A stretch of DNA of 6,641 nucleotides, from assembly GCA_016296415.1 (NCBI GenBank), contig JAEDJH010000066.1:1-6641 (forward strand), read 5' to 3'. The notes under the pieces were generated by a model. The model made no database searches. It worked only from the letters and a program-made list of their open reading frames with translations, and had not been told where the DNA came from. Below are positions 1-6,192 of this stretch, piece by piece (positions within the stretch are counted from its first letter, which is position 1; every line of letters starts with the position of its first letter). The DNA comes from Clostridia bacterium (lineage in GTDB: Bacteria; Bacillota; Clostridia; Christensenellales; CAG-138). A program made the translations under genes and the position numbers.

Positions 1-44
1 CTGATTTCGAGTCAGCCCCGTTATGACCACTTCGATACCACTCC
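1..44 (-). tRNA. tRNA-Ser(CGA), 5' part, cut by the left edge
   Basis: Read on the minus strand, the first 44 nt of a serine tRNA run from 44 down to 1. The acceptor 5' strand is GGAGTGG (44-38), followed by T8-A9. The D arm contains GTGG (the G18-G19 pair) and an A before a short D-stem 3' strand. The anticodon loop CTCGAAA (11-5) sits between CTGA and TCAG, so the anticodon is CGA (plus-strand positions 7-9), reading serine codon UCG. The anticodon 3' stem, the long variable arm expected of a class II tRNA, the T arm and the CCA end lie outside the window. The identity rests on the anticodon and the overall resemblance to bacterial tRNA-Ser 5' halves. Confidence 0.85.
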
Positions 45-73
45 ATATACCGTGCTCAAAGACCACAAGATGG

Positions 74-102
74 ATTATATCAGTAAACTCCTTTTTGGGC
101 AA
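74..102 (-). promoter_or_regulatory. Sigma-A-type promoter for tRNA-Ser
   Basis: On the minus strand TTGCCC (102-97, four of six matches to TTGACA) is followed by a 17-bp spacer and a perfect TATAAT (79-74) preceded by TGA, an extended -10. Transcription would start near 67, leaving a leader of about 22 nt before the tRNA 5' end at 44. The promoter lies between the end of the desulfidase-like gene and the tRNA, so the tRNA need not depend on readthrough. Confidence 0.75.
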
Positions 103-133
103 GCCCATTTTTTAATAAATTTGCACTATTGCA

Positions 134-1390
134 TCATTTCATCCCCTCGAGTATCTCTATTATATGCTTTTCCGTTTCGACCATCCCCGGGGAGGATATA
201 TGACCCATATTCCGCATCGTCCTCTCGGGTACAGCCGCCAGTATCCCGTGTTCCGCCGCAACGCAAACGCCCTTAAGCGCAAGTCTGCACGCCCAAAACG
301 CCATTTCAACGCCCGTCAGCGCCTTCAAGACGCATCCCGGGTTCCCTCCGTGGCATATCATTCCCGTGACCGACGCCGCCATATTGCTCAGCGCACGGCA
401 TAAATCCTCATAGCCTCCGCCGTACAGCACGGTAAGCCCCAGCGCTGCTCCCGTTCCTCCGGCAAGCACGCAGCCGCACGCCGCCGACAGCTTTCCCGAA
501 AACTCCTTAATATACATCGTAACGAGGCACGAGAGGAAAACCGCTCTTAAAGTTTCTTCCTCCGAAAGCCCCTCTGCTTTGCCTGCCGCAAATATCGGCA
601 TCATGCACAAAATGCCGTGGCTTCCGCTTCCCGTTATGCTCATCGCCGGCATTGGAACGCCGTTTACTCTCGCCTCTATCGCTCCGCATACCGCATATTT
701 TGCGGCCCTTTCGCCGCCTTCGGCACGATCACTCTCGGTCATTGCGGCGGAAAGCGCCGTCTTTCCCGACTTCTCCCCTGCCCCCAGCAGCGCCGCATCC
801 ATCGAATATGTCTCCTTCAAAAACTCAATGTTTTCAAGCGGCACGGTCTTTGCATATTCGTAAAGCTGTTTCAGGGTGTATTGTATTATCGGACTTTCCG
901 CTTTCGAGTCTGCGGTCGCCTTGCGGTCGTCCACCAAAGCCTCTCCGTCCCTTGCAAGATACACCAGCTCCGTGTGTCCGCCTCTGATTATCGCCTCCGA
1001 GGTGCCGTTATCGGTATGCACCTTAACGCATATATATACTTCGGAGGATATTTCATTCAGCCTTACATCAACGGCTCCTGCCTGTATAAGTGCCTTTGCC
1101 CTTTGGCAGTCCTCATCTCCGGCATCCCTCAGCGCCTCCAGCTTCAGCTCCGGCTTTCCTGCTATCGCCCCAAGTGCTGCCGCGGCGGCACAGCCCGTCA
1201 TATCCGAATTGGGTACGCCGCAGGTAAAGGAATTTTTATATATGCCGGAATTAAGCACTACCTCAATTTTCCGTATCGTACCGCTCACAAGCTTCCTTGC
1301 TGAAGCCGCCGCATAGGCTATCGCCCCCGGCTCCGTTACTCCGAGCGAGGGCTTTATATCCTCAAAAACAAGTTCTTCAAGCTTCTTCAT
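134..1390 (-). CDS. UPF0597 / L-cysteine desulfidase family protein lacking the CTEP cysteine
   Basis: The family is UPF0597 (CdsA/CdsB/CyuA-like, 'serine dehydratase subunit alpha family'). Characterised members are [4Fe-4S] cytosolic enzymes that break cysteine into pyruvate, ammonia and sulfide. From the ATG at 1390 the protein has 418 residues, close to the usual 420-440. Visible family marks are LGVTEPGAIAYA (16-27), ITGSGSHGI (252-260), SAACGC (302-307) and MICHGGNPGC (344-353). Cys305/307 and Cys346/353 match the two C-terminal conserved cysteine regions. The N-terminal family cysteine of the usual CTEP motif is Val18 here. The start is uncertain: in-frame ATGs at 1426 (430 residues) and 1525 (463 residues, ATGA overlap with the aminotransferase stop) are possible. 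I chose 1390 because family similarity begins there and the upstream 45 residues look non-family, but no strong ribosome binding site decides it. The activity is inferred and may be altered by the missing cysteine. Confidence 0.88.
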   Translation of the reverse strand: MKKLEELVFEDIKPSLGVTEPGAIAYAAASARKLVSGTIRKIEVVLNSGIYKNSFTCGVPNSDMTGCAAAAALGAIAGKPELKLEALRDAGDEDCQRAKALIQAGAVDVRLNEISSEVYICVKVHTDNGTSEAIIRGGHTELVYLARDGEALVDDRKATADSKAESPIIQYTLKQLYEYAKTVPLENIEFLKETYSMDAALLGAGEKSGKTALSAAMTESDRAEGGERAAKYAVCGAIEARVNGVPMPAMSITGSGSHGILCMMPIFAAGKAEGLSEEETLRAVFLSCLVTMYIKEFSGKLSAACGCVLAGGTGAALGLTVLYGGGYEDLCRALSNMAASVTGMICHGGNPGCVLKALTGVEMAFWACRLALKGVCVAAEHGILAAVPERTMRNMGHISSPGMVETEKHIIEILEGMK

Positions 1391-1442
1391 TGGTTCGCCG
1401 CCGAATAAATCGGCACTTCCTTTCATAATTCGCTGTTTTCCC

Positions 1443-1467
1443 AAATAAAAACGCCTTTGTCGGGCGT
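1443..1467 (-). terminator. Weak terminator- or attenuator-like hairpin before the desulfidase-like gene
   Basis: On the minus strand ACGCC (1467-1463), a 7-nt loop and GGCGT (1455-1451) are followed at once by TTTTATTT (1450-1443). The 5-bp stem is short for a Rho-independent terminator. It lies between the aminotransferase stop and the preferred start of the next gene, so it could cut readthrough. If the desulfidase-like gene really starts at 1525 this stretch is coding and the hairpin is probably incidental. Confidence 0.35.
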
Positions 1468-1521
1468 GCCGAAGCAGGCCTTTGGCAAAAGCGTCATATT
1501 GTGCGCCTGTTTCGGCGGTGA

Positions 1522-2790
1522 TCATTCAAAGCAGCCTGCAACAAGCTTTATCACGATATCCTGCTGTTCGGCGGTCATTTTGTTATCGCTCGGCAGACAA
1601 ACTCCCCTGTTGAAAATATCCCTTCCCACGTCAAGGGGTTTTCCGTCCCTGCCGACGGCGCTGCTTCCCTCACCCGCATTCAGCAATCCTTCCCTTGTGA
1701 CAAAGGGATTCGCCGAATACATGGGCTGCATGTGCATCGGTCTCCATATCGGACGTCCCTCGGCGTTGAACATCGCAAGCGTTTCAAGTATCTCCGTCGG
1801 GCAGCTTTTACCGTTTTCCGAAACGTATGAGGCGGTAAGTTCTCCCCTTTCCTGCCTGCACATGGCATCCGGCTCTATCAGCAGGCACGAGAGCCAGAAA
1901 TTGGGCTCGCTGTTTATTCCATCAAACGGATTCATGGAAACGGGAAGTCCCTTAAAGCCCTCCTTGTATCGCTGATATATCGCCCTTTTGCCGGCAATAT
2001 GCTCCTCAAGGTGCAGGTACTGACCCCTTACCACGCCCGCAATGACGTTGCTCATGCGATAATTGTAGCCAAGCTCCTCATGCTGATACCACGGTGCGGC
2101 CTCCCTCGCCTGCGTTGACCACTTTCTTATTCTTGCAGCGGCAGCACCGTCATCGGTAAGCAAAACGCCGCCCGCCGAGCCGGTGATTATTTTGTTGCCG
2201 TTGAACGAAATAACGTTATAATCGCCTATGCTTCCGGTCTGGATCCCCTTGTACGATGCGCCGAACGATTCGGCGGCGTCCTCGATAAGCACCGCATTAT
2301 GCCTTTTGCAGATTGCCTTTATCTCGTCCACTTTGCCCGGCGTCCCGTAAAGATGCACCGCTACGACCGTTTTTACGTCGGGATACAGCTCGAATGCCTT
2401 CTCGAGCGCAACGGGGTCCATATTCCACGTTTCGTACTCGGTATCTATGAATATTGGTTCACAGCCCTCGTATCTGATGGGGTTTGCCGTTGCAACGAAC
2501 GTCATATCCGAGCAAAATACCCTGTCACCCCTTTTCACTCCGGCGAGACGCACCGCTAAGTGCATCGCCGCAGTTCCGCTGGACAGCGCAACCGCATGAC
2601 CGCACCCAACCTTTTCGCACATAAGCCTTTCGACGGCCTCGACGTTTGCACCTGCGGTCGAGAACCAGTTTGTATTATATGCCTCGGCAATATACTCAAG
2701 CTCCTCGCCGTGAAGCGTCGGTGAAGAGAGCCAAACTCTCTTTTCAAAGGGCTGTATATCTCCGATTTTAGCTTTTGTCTGCTCTTTCAT
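1522..2790 (-). CDS. DegT/DnrJ/EryC1/StrS family PLP-dependent aminotransferase
   Basis: This is a cytosolic fold-type I pyridoxal-phosphate aminotransferase of 422 residues. Most relatives aminate keto-sugars on nucleotide carriers for surface glycans or glycoprotein sugars. Visible marks, in order, are SSGTAAMHLA (70-79, cofactor phosphate binding), EDAAESFG (170-177, with the Asp that contacts the pyridine nitrogen), SFNGNK (195-200, Lys200 being the expected Schiff-base lysine) and GYNYRMSN (241-248). The resemblance is to PglE-like UDP-4-keto sugar transaminases. After Lys200 the usual TTSGGG run reads ITGSAGG, a mild departure. The ATG at 2790 has an AGGG ribosome binding site at 2803-2800, nine bases upstream. 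It precedes the desulfidase-like gene on the same strand. No glycosyltransferase or sugar dehydratase is visible nearby, so the substrate cannot be named from context. Confidence 0.9.
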   Translation of the reverse strand: MKEQTKAKIGDIQPFEKRVWLSSPTLHGEELEYIAEAYNTNWFSTAGANVEAVERLMCEKVGCGHAVALSSGTAAMHLAVRLAGVKRGDRVFCSDMTFVATANPIRYEGCEPIFIDTEYETWNMDPVALEKAFELYPDVKTVVAVHLYGTPGKVDEIKAICKRHNAVLIEDAAESFGASYKGIQTGSIGDYNVISFNGNKIITGSAGGVLLTDDGAAAARIRKWSTQAREAAPWYQHEELGYNYRMSNVIAGVVRGQYLHLEEHIAGKRAIYQRYKEGFKGLPVSMNPFDGINSEPNFWLSCLLIEPDAMCRQERGELTASYVSENGKSCPTEILETLAMFNAEGRPIWRPMHMQPMYSANPFVTREGLLNAGEGSSAVGRDGKPLDVGRDIFNRGVCLPSDNKMTAEQQDIVIKLVAGCFE

Positions 2791-2862
2791 TTTATTGCAC
2801 CCTGCGTTTCAGCGCAAAACCGTCCTGTCCGTACCTTCACGGCATTATTTACCGCCGTTTTG

Positions 2863-2891
2863 ATACTGCGTAGAAATTTGTACATTGTCAA
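2863..2891 (-). promoter_or_regulatory. Possible promoter for the aminotransferase gene
   Basis: On the minus strand a perfect TTGACA (2891-2886) stands about 100 bp upstream of the aminotransferase start. Seventeen bases on is CAGTAT (2868-2863), only a three-of-six match to TATAAT, so the -10 is poor. Its position just after the exporter operon's terminator is where a promoter is needed. A TATTAT-like run near 2920-2930 is an alternative -10 but lacks a good -35. Confidence 0.35.
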
Positions 2892-2971
2892 AAGGCAACG
2901 AACGCTTCTCCCATCGGTATAATATATCACCAGCCGGCAAAAAAAGCAATGATTACTCATTTTTTTCATCT

Positions 2972-3004
2972 AAAAAAACTGCTCCCCCTGCAATCAGGAG
3001 AGCA
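2972..3004 (-). terminator. Rho-independent terminator of the ABC exporter operon
   Basis: On the minus strand TGCTCTCC (3004-2997) and GGGGAGCA (2987-2980) form an 8-bp stem with one G-T wobble and a 9-nt loop. One base later comes a run of seven T (2978-2972). It begins 8 bases after the permease stop codon, the expected place for the end of this operon. Confidence 0.85.
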
Positions 3005-3011
3005 ATCCGTT

Positions 3012-4595
3012 TTACAATTCGTTCATAACCGCCGCATTGTTCCTTCGGTATAAAATCGCCGCTGCTGCGAGCATGATTATGCACTCAAGCCCCTTTGCAA
3101 TATCGGCATATCGGTGAGGGACGAAAAGTGCGGCAATGCCGAGCACAGCCGAAACCAAAAAGCCCGAAAATCCGCCGAGTGTCGCCGACAGGCTCTGCTT
3201 CACTACCGTCTCTTCCCTTTCCCAGTCGAAGCTGTGAAACTTCAAATTCGCCGTGATCCCGAACACCACGGAAAACAGTATTACGCAGGCAGGGATGAAT
3301 ATCAGCCACAAAAGCTCCAAGGCGCTTGGCTTCAATGCGATTGCAAAGGCTGTCTCCGCCACGACATAGAACGGAAGCATAAGAAAAAGATTCAGCAGTA
3401 TCTTGCTGTCCAGCCAGGTTTTTACGGATATGGGCAGGGACTTTATCACCCAAAACTGTCTGCCCTCCATTGAAATTGCCGTTGAGGTCGTGTTCATCAT
3501 GCAAAACACCGCCGAAAACACAAACGGCAGAACGCTCCGAACGTCAATATAATCCGAAATCGCATTTTCCAGCGTATCCATGCCAACTATGCACAGCGCA
3601 ATCGCCATTATCGCACCCAATATCGGACCGATTATCGTATTTGTGACGTAGATGCTTGACGCAAAATAACGCTTTGCTTCCCTGAAGCACATAGCCGAAA
3701 GGATACCCCTGCTTTGCATTTTGCCGATTTTGTAATTATGCCTCGCCGTAAAGCTCCGCAGCCGCCAGACGACGGCGTGAAAGCACTTTGCCGCAACGAA
3801 AACGGCAAGCACCGCAGCAGCAGCCGAAACGAGCACAAACAACCCCAGCCAAAGCATGTTGCCCTGTATCATCGCCCTGTTCAGCCATACAGCCGGCGGA
3901 TAGATACTTTGGAATATGGCACCCATGTTTTGAGCAAGCTCGGCAAGCATCTCAACCGTAAAGCCGTTCGCTCCTCCGCCCACGGAAACAGATCCGACAA
4001 CGATACCCACTACAAGCAGCACCAGCAGTACCGACTGCACCACGCTTTTGTTCTTCATGCGCGAGGACACCGCCATTATCAGCGTTCCGAGCAGCGTGCA
4101 AAGCACCATCGGTATCATCGGTATAAACAGCGTTGCAACTGCGGCTGCGGCATAGAACGCAAAATCCGGTTCTTCGCAAAGCCCGTAAACCGTAATGCCC
4201 GGAAGCATTATAATTGCGGACAAAAGCACCTCCTCGGCATAAAGGGCCAAGAAGCGGCTGATAACCACCGAGCGTGATTTTATGGGTAGGGATGCAAGAA
4301 TGTCATAGCCGTTCTGCCCGAAAATCCTTTGTCCGGCGGTAAAGATCCCAACCGCCGCTATCAAAGCGCTCGCAAAGACCGTCAGGTACGCAGGCACAAT
4401 TTCCGCCATACCCAGGCTGCACAGCCCATATACGAAGCCGCCCACATAAGAAAATGCCATAATTATCAGTATGATCCATACGGCGGCAAGCAGCCGGTAC
4501 CGATTTTTAGCCTTTCTGTCTTTCGTATGCCTAAACTTATTTATGCCGAAAAACGAGCGAAGCTCCAACAGCAGCAGCGTGCGAATTTCACGCAT
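3012..4595 (-). CDS. ABC-2-type exporter permease with two related halves
   Basis: This is the integral membrane subunit of the exporter encoded with the ATPase just upstream. It has 527 residues and about 12 hydrophobic segments, roughly at 36-58, 65-87, 116-138, 147-176, 186-205, 247-270, 318-338, 354-372, 398-422, 427-449, 474-494 and 503-515. Similar motifs recur in each half: LASLPIKS (100-107) and VIKSLPIS (383-390) each precede a serine- or lysine-containing stretch and a new membrane segment, suggesting an internal duplication. The MEGRQFW (376-382) and FDWEREE (456-462) stretches resemble the clostridial and bacillar 'putative ABC exporter' permeases. The start overlaps the ATPase stop by 8 bp. 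A strong GGAGG (4609-4605) lies nine bases before the ATG, inside the ATPase gene, implying coupled translation. The exported substrate cannot be told from the sequence. Confidence 0.88.
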   Translation of the reverse strand: MREIRTLLLLELRSFFGINKFRHTKDRKAKNRYRLLAAVWIILIIMAFSYVGGFVYGLCSLGMAEIVPAYLTVFASALIAAVGIFTAGQRIFGQNGYDILASLPIKSRSVVISRFLALYAEEVLLSAIIMLPGITVYGLCEEPDFAFYAAAAVATLFIPMIPMVLCTLLGTLIMAVSSRMKNKSVVQSVLLVLLVVGIVVGSVSVGGGANGFTVEMLAELAQNMGAIFQSIYPPAVWLNRAMIQGNMLWLGLFVLVSAAAAVLAVFVAAKCFHAVVWRLRSFTARHNYKIGKMQSRGILSAMCFREAKRYFASSIYVTNTIIGPILGAIMAIALCIVGMDTLENAISDYIDVRSVLPFVFSAVFCMMNTTSTAISMEGRQFWVIKSLPISVKTWLDSKILLNLFLMLPFYVVAETAFAIALKPSALELLWLIFIPACVILFSVVFGITANLKFHSFDWEREETVVKQSLSATLGGFSGFLVSAVLGIAALFVPHRYADIAKGLECIIMLAAAAILYRRNNAAVMNEL

Positions 4596-5304
4596 TCACG
4601 CCCACCTCCATGAATATTGATTCAAGAGAGCTGCCTTCCTTGACTATTTCCTCCATCTTGCCCGATACTACAAGTCTTCCGTCCTTAATTATTGCAACCT
4701 TGCTGCAAAGCCGTTCGGCGACCTCCAAAACGTGGGTGGAGAAAAACACGGCGCCGCCGCTTTCACAAAGATCACGCATAAGCCCCTTCAGCACGACCGA
4801 TGCTTTGGGATCGAGCCCCACAAAGGGCTCATCCAGTACAAGCAGCTTCGGCTCATGTATAAAAGCGGAAATTATCGCCAATTTCTGCTTCATTCCATGG
4901 GAATAGGCGGAAATCAGATCCCCGAGAGCTTCGGTTATTTCAAACGCCTCTGCATAGCGTTTTATGCGCTCTCGGCGCACCTTTTCCGGCAAACCGAACA
5001 CATCGCCCACAAAGTTTAAATACTGTATGCCCGTCAGATACTCAAAAAGGTCGGGATTGTCGGGTATGTAGGCCATGTGCCTTTTTGCACTCAGCGCATC
5101 CTCTTTGACATTTATTCCGTCAACGAATATATCTCCGCCCTCAAAGGCGTGTATGCCGCAGACCGCCTTTAATGCGGTCGTTTTGCCGGCTCCGTTATGC
5201 CCTATAAAGGCGTACAGATCGCCCGGCGCAACATGGAGCGTCAAATCGCTCACGCCCTTGTCCGAGCCCGGGTATTTTTTCGTGAGATTGTTGATTTTAA
5301 GCAT
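4588..5304 (-). CDS. ABC exporter ATP-binding protein
   Basis: This cytosolic ATPase powers the adjacent permease. From the ATG at 5304 it has 238 residues, normal for a single ABC-2 nucleotide-binding domain. Motifs in order are Walker A GHNGAGKT (35-42), signature SHGMKQK (135-141), Walker B LLVLDEP (154-160, with Asp158 and Glu159), D-loop GLDP (163-166) and switch His191 in STH. In the Q-loop region, AYIPDNPDLFEYLTG (78-92), no glutamine is seen; an acidic residue takes its place, as in some EcsA-like exporters. A TTG at 5319 would add five residues, but the GGGAGAAGGA just before the ATG at 5304 would then be coding, so I prefer 5304. It is the first gene of a two-gene operon with a strong upstream promoter. 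Confidence 0.92.
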   Translation of the reverse strand: MLKINNLTKKYPGSDKGVSDLTLHVAPGDLYAFIGHNGAGKTTALKAVCGIHAFEGGDIFVDGINVKEDALSAKRHMAYIPDNPDLFEYLTGIQYLNFVGDVFGLPEKVRRERIKRYAEAFEITEALGDLISAYSHGMKQKLAIISAFIHEPKLLVLDEPFVGLDPKASVVLKGLMRDLCESGGAVFFSTHVLEVAERLCSKVAIIKDGRLVVSGKMEEIVKEGSSLESIFMEVGVNA

Positions 5305-5307
5305 TTG

Positions 5308-5317
5308 TCCTTCTCCC
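5308..5317 (-). promoter_or_regulatory. Ribosome binding site that fixes the ATPase start
   Basis: The minus strand reads GGGAGAAGGA here; its GGAG core (5316-5313) is eight bases before the ATG at 5304. This spacing supports the ATG over the in-frame TTG at 5319. Confidence 0.7.
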
Positions 5318-5327
5318 AAAAAGTTTT

Positions 5328-5394
5328 CGTCGAAAAACGCCCGACAGTCCGTTTCCGTGTCAAGCTTTCACTATGCAGCGTCGAAAACGTCGAA
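5328..5394. repeat. Three CGTCGAA repeats in the exporter leader
   Basis: CGTCGAA occurs at 5328-5334, 5379-5385 and 5388-5394 on the plus strand. The last two are in tandem with a 9-bp period (CGTCGAAAA then CGTCGAAGC). All lie in the transcribed leader between the predicted promoter and the ATPase start. They might be protein-binding sites or chance; nothing else in the sequence decides. Confidence 0.3.
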
Positions 5395-5443
5395 GCAGCC
5401 ATACAATCGGCAGCCCGTTCGCACACGGCACTGTTATAAAACC

Positions 5444-5472
5444 AGTATATCATGATTGCAAGGCAGTGTAAA
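5444..5472 (-). promoter_or_regulatory. Strong sigma-A promoter of the ABC exporter operon
   Basis: On the minus strand TTTACA (5472-5467, five of six) is followed by exactly 17 bp and TATACT (5449-5444, five of six), preceded by TGA as an extended -10. Transcription would begin near 5437, giving a leader of about 130 nt before the ATPase ATG. A second overlapping candidate (TTGCAA, 17 bp, TATAAC) lies slightly downstream. Confidence 0.75.
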
Positions 5473-5488
5473 CGAAGTTGTTCTTCGT
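5472..5488. promoter_or_regulatory. Operator-like inverted repeat beside the exporter -35 box
   Basis: ACGAAG (5472-5477) and CTTCGT (5483-5488) are perfect 6-bp inverted arms around TTGTT. The inner edge touches the -35 hexamer of the exporter promoter. There is no adjoining T-run on either strand, so it is not an intrinsic terminator; a regulator site is the more natural reading. No regulator gene is present nearby to name it. Confidence 0.4.
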
Positions 5489-5538
5489 GATGGGGCAGGC
5501 ATTAAAAAAAGGAGGGCGGAACAACGCAGCGCAAAGGC

Positions 5539-5649
5539 TTACTTTTGATTGAACGCCGCCAGCTCCTCAGCCTTCGGGTATCTTTTTGAGTAGAGGTCCG
5601 TGACGGCTTTATCCCTGCTTATGATAAGCGTCCACGAGCTGTCGTAGGA
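5539..5649 (-). pseudogene. 3' remnant of an unidentified gene (last 36 codons)
   Basis: A minus-strand frame without a start codon encodes 36 residues ending at TAA (5541-5539). It contains SSWTLIISRDKAV, DLYSKRYPKAEEL and AAFNQK. Codons end mostly in G or C, like the host genes and unlike the AT-rich unit to its right, so it looks coding. Going upstream, the frame passes directly into the first separator of the left hairpin array at 5651 and meets a TGA inside the array. The simplest reading is that the rest of the gene was cut off by insertion of the repeat unit, with the 5' part beyond the right edge or lost. I do not recognise the family. It lies just upstream of the exporter promoter on the same strand. 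Confidence 0.5.
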
Positions 5650-5650
5650 A

Positions 5651-5720
5651 ATTTTACATTGCGAAGCAATATTTCACCCGCGAAGCGCATTTCACAAATC
5701 CCGTAAGGGATTTATTTCGT
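5651..5720. repeat. Left hairpin array with ATTTCAC separators
   Basis: Four heptamer separators ATTTTAC (5651), ATTTCAC (5671), ATTTCAC (5689) and ATTTCGT (5714) alternate with three small inverted repeats. These are ATTGC-GAA-GCAAT (5658-5670), CGC-GAA-GCG (5679-5687) and AAATCCC-GTAA-GGGATTT (5696-5713). The stems differ in sequence and length while the separators are nearly constant, so it is a modular array rather than one repeat copied whole. Confidence 0.75.
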
Positions 5721-5724
5721 TGAA

Positions 5725-5772
5725 AAGACTGACCAAAAGTAGTATAAGTTGGGGTAAGAACGACCAAAAGTA
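5725..5772. repeat. 17-bp direct repeat pair with GACCAAAAGTA core
   Basis: Two copies, 5725-5741 and 5756-5772, match at 15 of 17 positions and share GACCAAAAGTA exactly. The period is 31 bp. They lie between the left hairpin array and the end of the 137-residue gene. Their role is unknown; a binding site or a trace of duplication are both possible. Confidence 0.7.
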
Positions 5773-5789
5773 CACCAATTATCCCAACT
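5747..5789 (-). terminator. Hairpin overlapping the stop of the 137-residue gene
   Basis: AGTTGGGGTAA (5747-5757) and TTATCCCAACT (5779-5789) pair at ten of eleven positions (the other can be G-T in the transcript) around a 21-nt loop. One arm contains the stop codon of the minus-strand gene. There is no clean T-run after the stem (TTATACTACTTTTGG), so it is a weak terminator or a 3'-end stabilising structure. The loop holds one copy of the GACCAAAAGTA repeat. Confidence 0.4.
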
Positions 5790-6192
5790 CAATTGCTTGA
5801 ATTAAACGTCCGATTAAGGTTTGATCTGCTTGAAACTCAAACTTTAATGAGTGGGAGAAAAATGATGCACCAAGCTGACCTTTAATAAATGCGAGCCCAT
5901 TTTTCAAAACAAATTTTATATATCCATCCGTATCTGCACCGATATCACAGATGCGAAAAGTACCATTCAAAGAATCGTATGTGCTTTTCAGTTCGTTTAA
6001 TATGTTGTTATATAAACGGTCAAATAGAGTAAAGGTATCGTATCCTTTAAAATTCGCATTTTCATAAGATACTCCGAAAGTAATACAGGGGAGCCCGTCA
6101 ATATATTTATATTGTTGCTCGCTTGGTATCGAGAGCAAGCATAAGCAATTTACTCCGTCGTCCCAAAGAATTAGATCATTCTTTATTGTCAT
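5779..6192 (-). CDS. Hypothetical protein coupled to the four-helix-bundle gene
   Basis: I do not recognise this 137-residue protein. It has no signal peptide or membrane segment and reads as a small soluble alpha/beta protein. Its N-terminal half carries hydrophobic strands (NCLCLLSIP, 15-23), followed by a helix-like FDRLYNNILNELKSTYDSL (57-75). Alternating strands follow (GTFRICDI, YIKFVLKNGLAFIKG), and the C terminus is LKFEFQADQTLIGRLIQAI (116-134). The strand-rich body ending in an FxxDQTxL-like segment and a helix is reminiscent of some small bacterial immunity-type proteins, but this is only a resemblance. Its ATG overlaps the upstream stop as ATGA. A strong AAAGGAG (6207-6201) lies eight bases before it within the upstream gene, so the two proteins are probably made together. 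Confidence 0.75.
   Translation of the reverse strand: MTIKNDLILWDDGVNCLCLLSIPSEQQYKYIDGLPCITFGVSYENANFKGYDTFTLFDRLYNNILNELKSTYDSLNGTFRICDIGADTDGYIKFVLKNGLAFIKGQLGASFFSHSLKFEFQADQTLIGRLIQAIELG

Noticed and set aside
96..113. Plus-strand terminator-like TGGG-CAAG-CCCA stem followed by six T.
   Set aside because: No plus-strand gene leads into it, and the same bases form the -35 region of the tRNA promoter on the minus strand, where the stem is not followed by a T-run.
617..1303. Long plus-strand open frames opposite the desulfidase-like gene and similar ones opposite the other genes.
   Set aside because: They are antisense shadows of well-supported minus-strand genes with no recognisable protein features.
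2787..2969. A 60-codon minus-strand open frame just upstream of the aminotransferase, ending with an ATGA overlap.
   Set aside because: No family resemblance, a cysteine- and arginine-rich composition typical of chance frames, and its 5' end falls next to the exporter terminator while the putative promoter lies inside it.
5250..5453. A 67-codon minus-strand frame covering the exporter leader.
   Set aside because: Its start overlaps the -10 box of the exporter promoter and its end overlaps the ATPase gene in another frame; the composition is not protein-like.
5651..5720. CRISPR array.
   Set aside because: The constant elements are only 7 bp, the intervals are themselves palindromic, and there are no cas genes.
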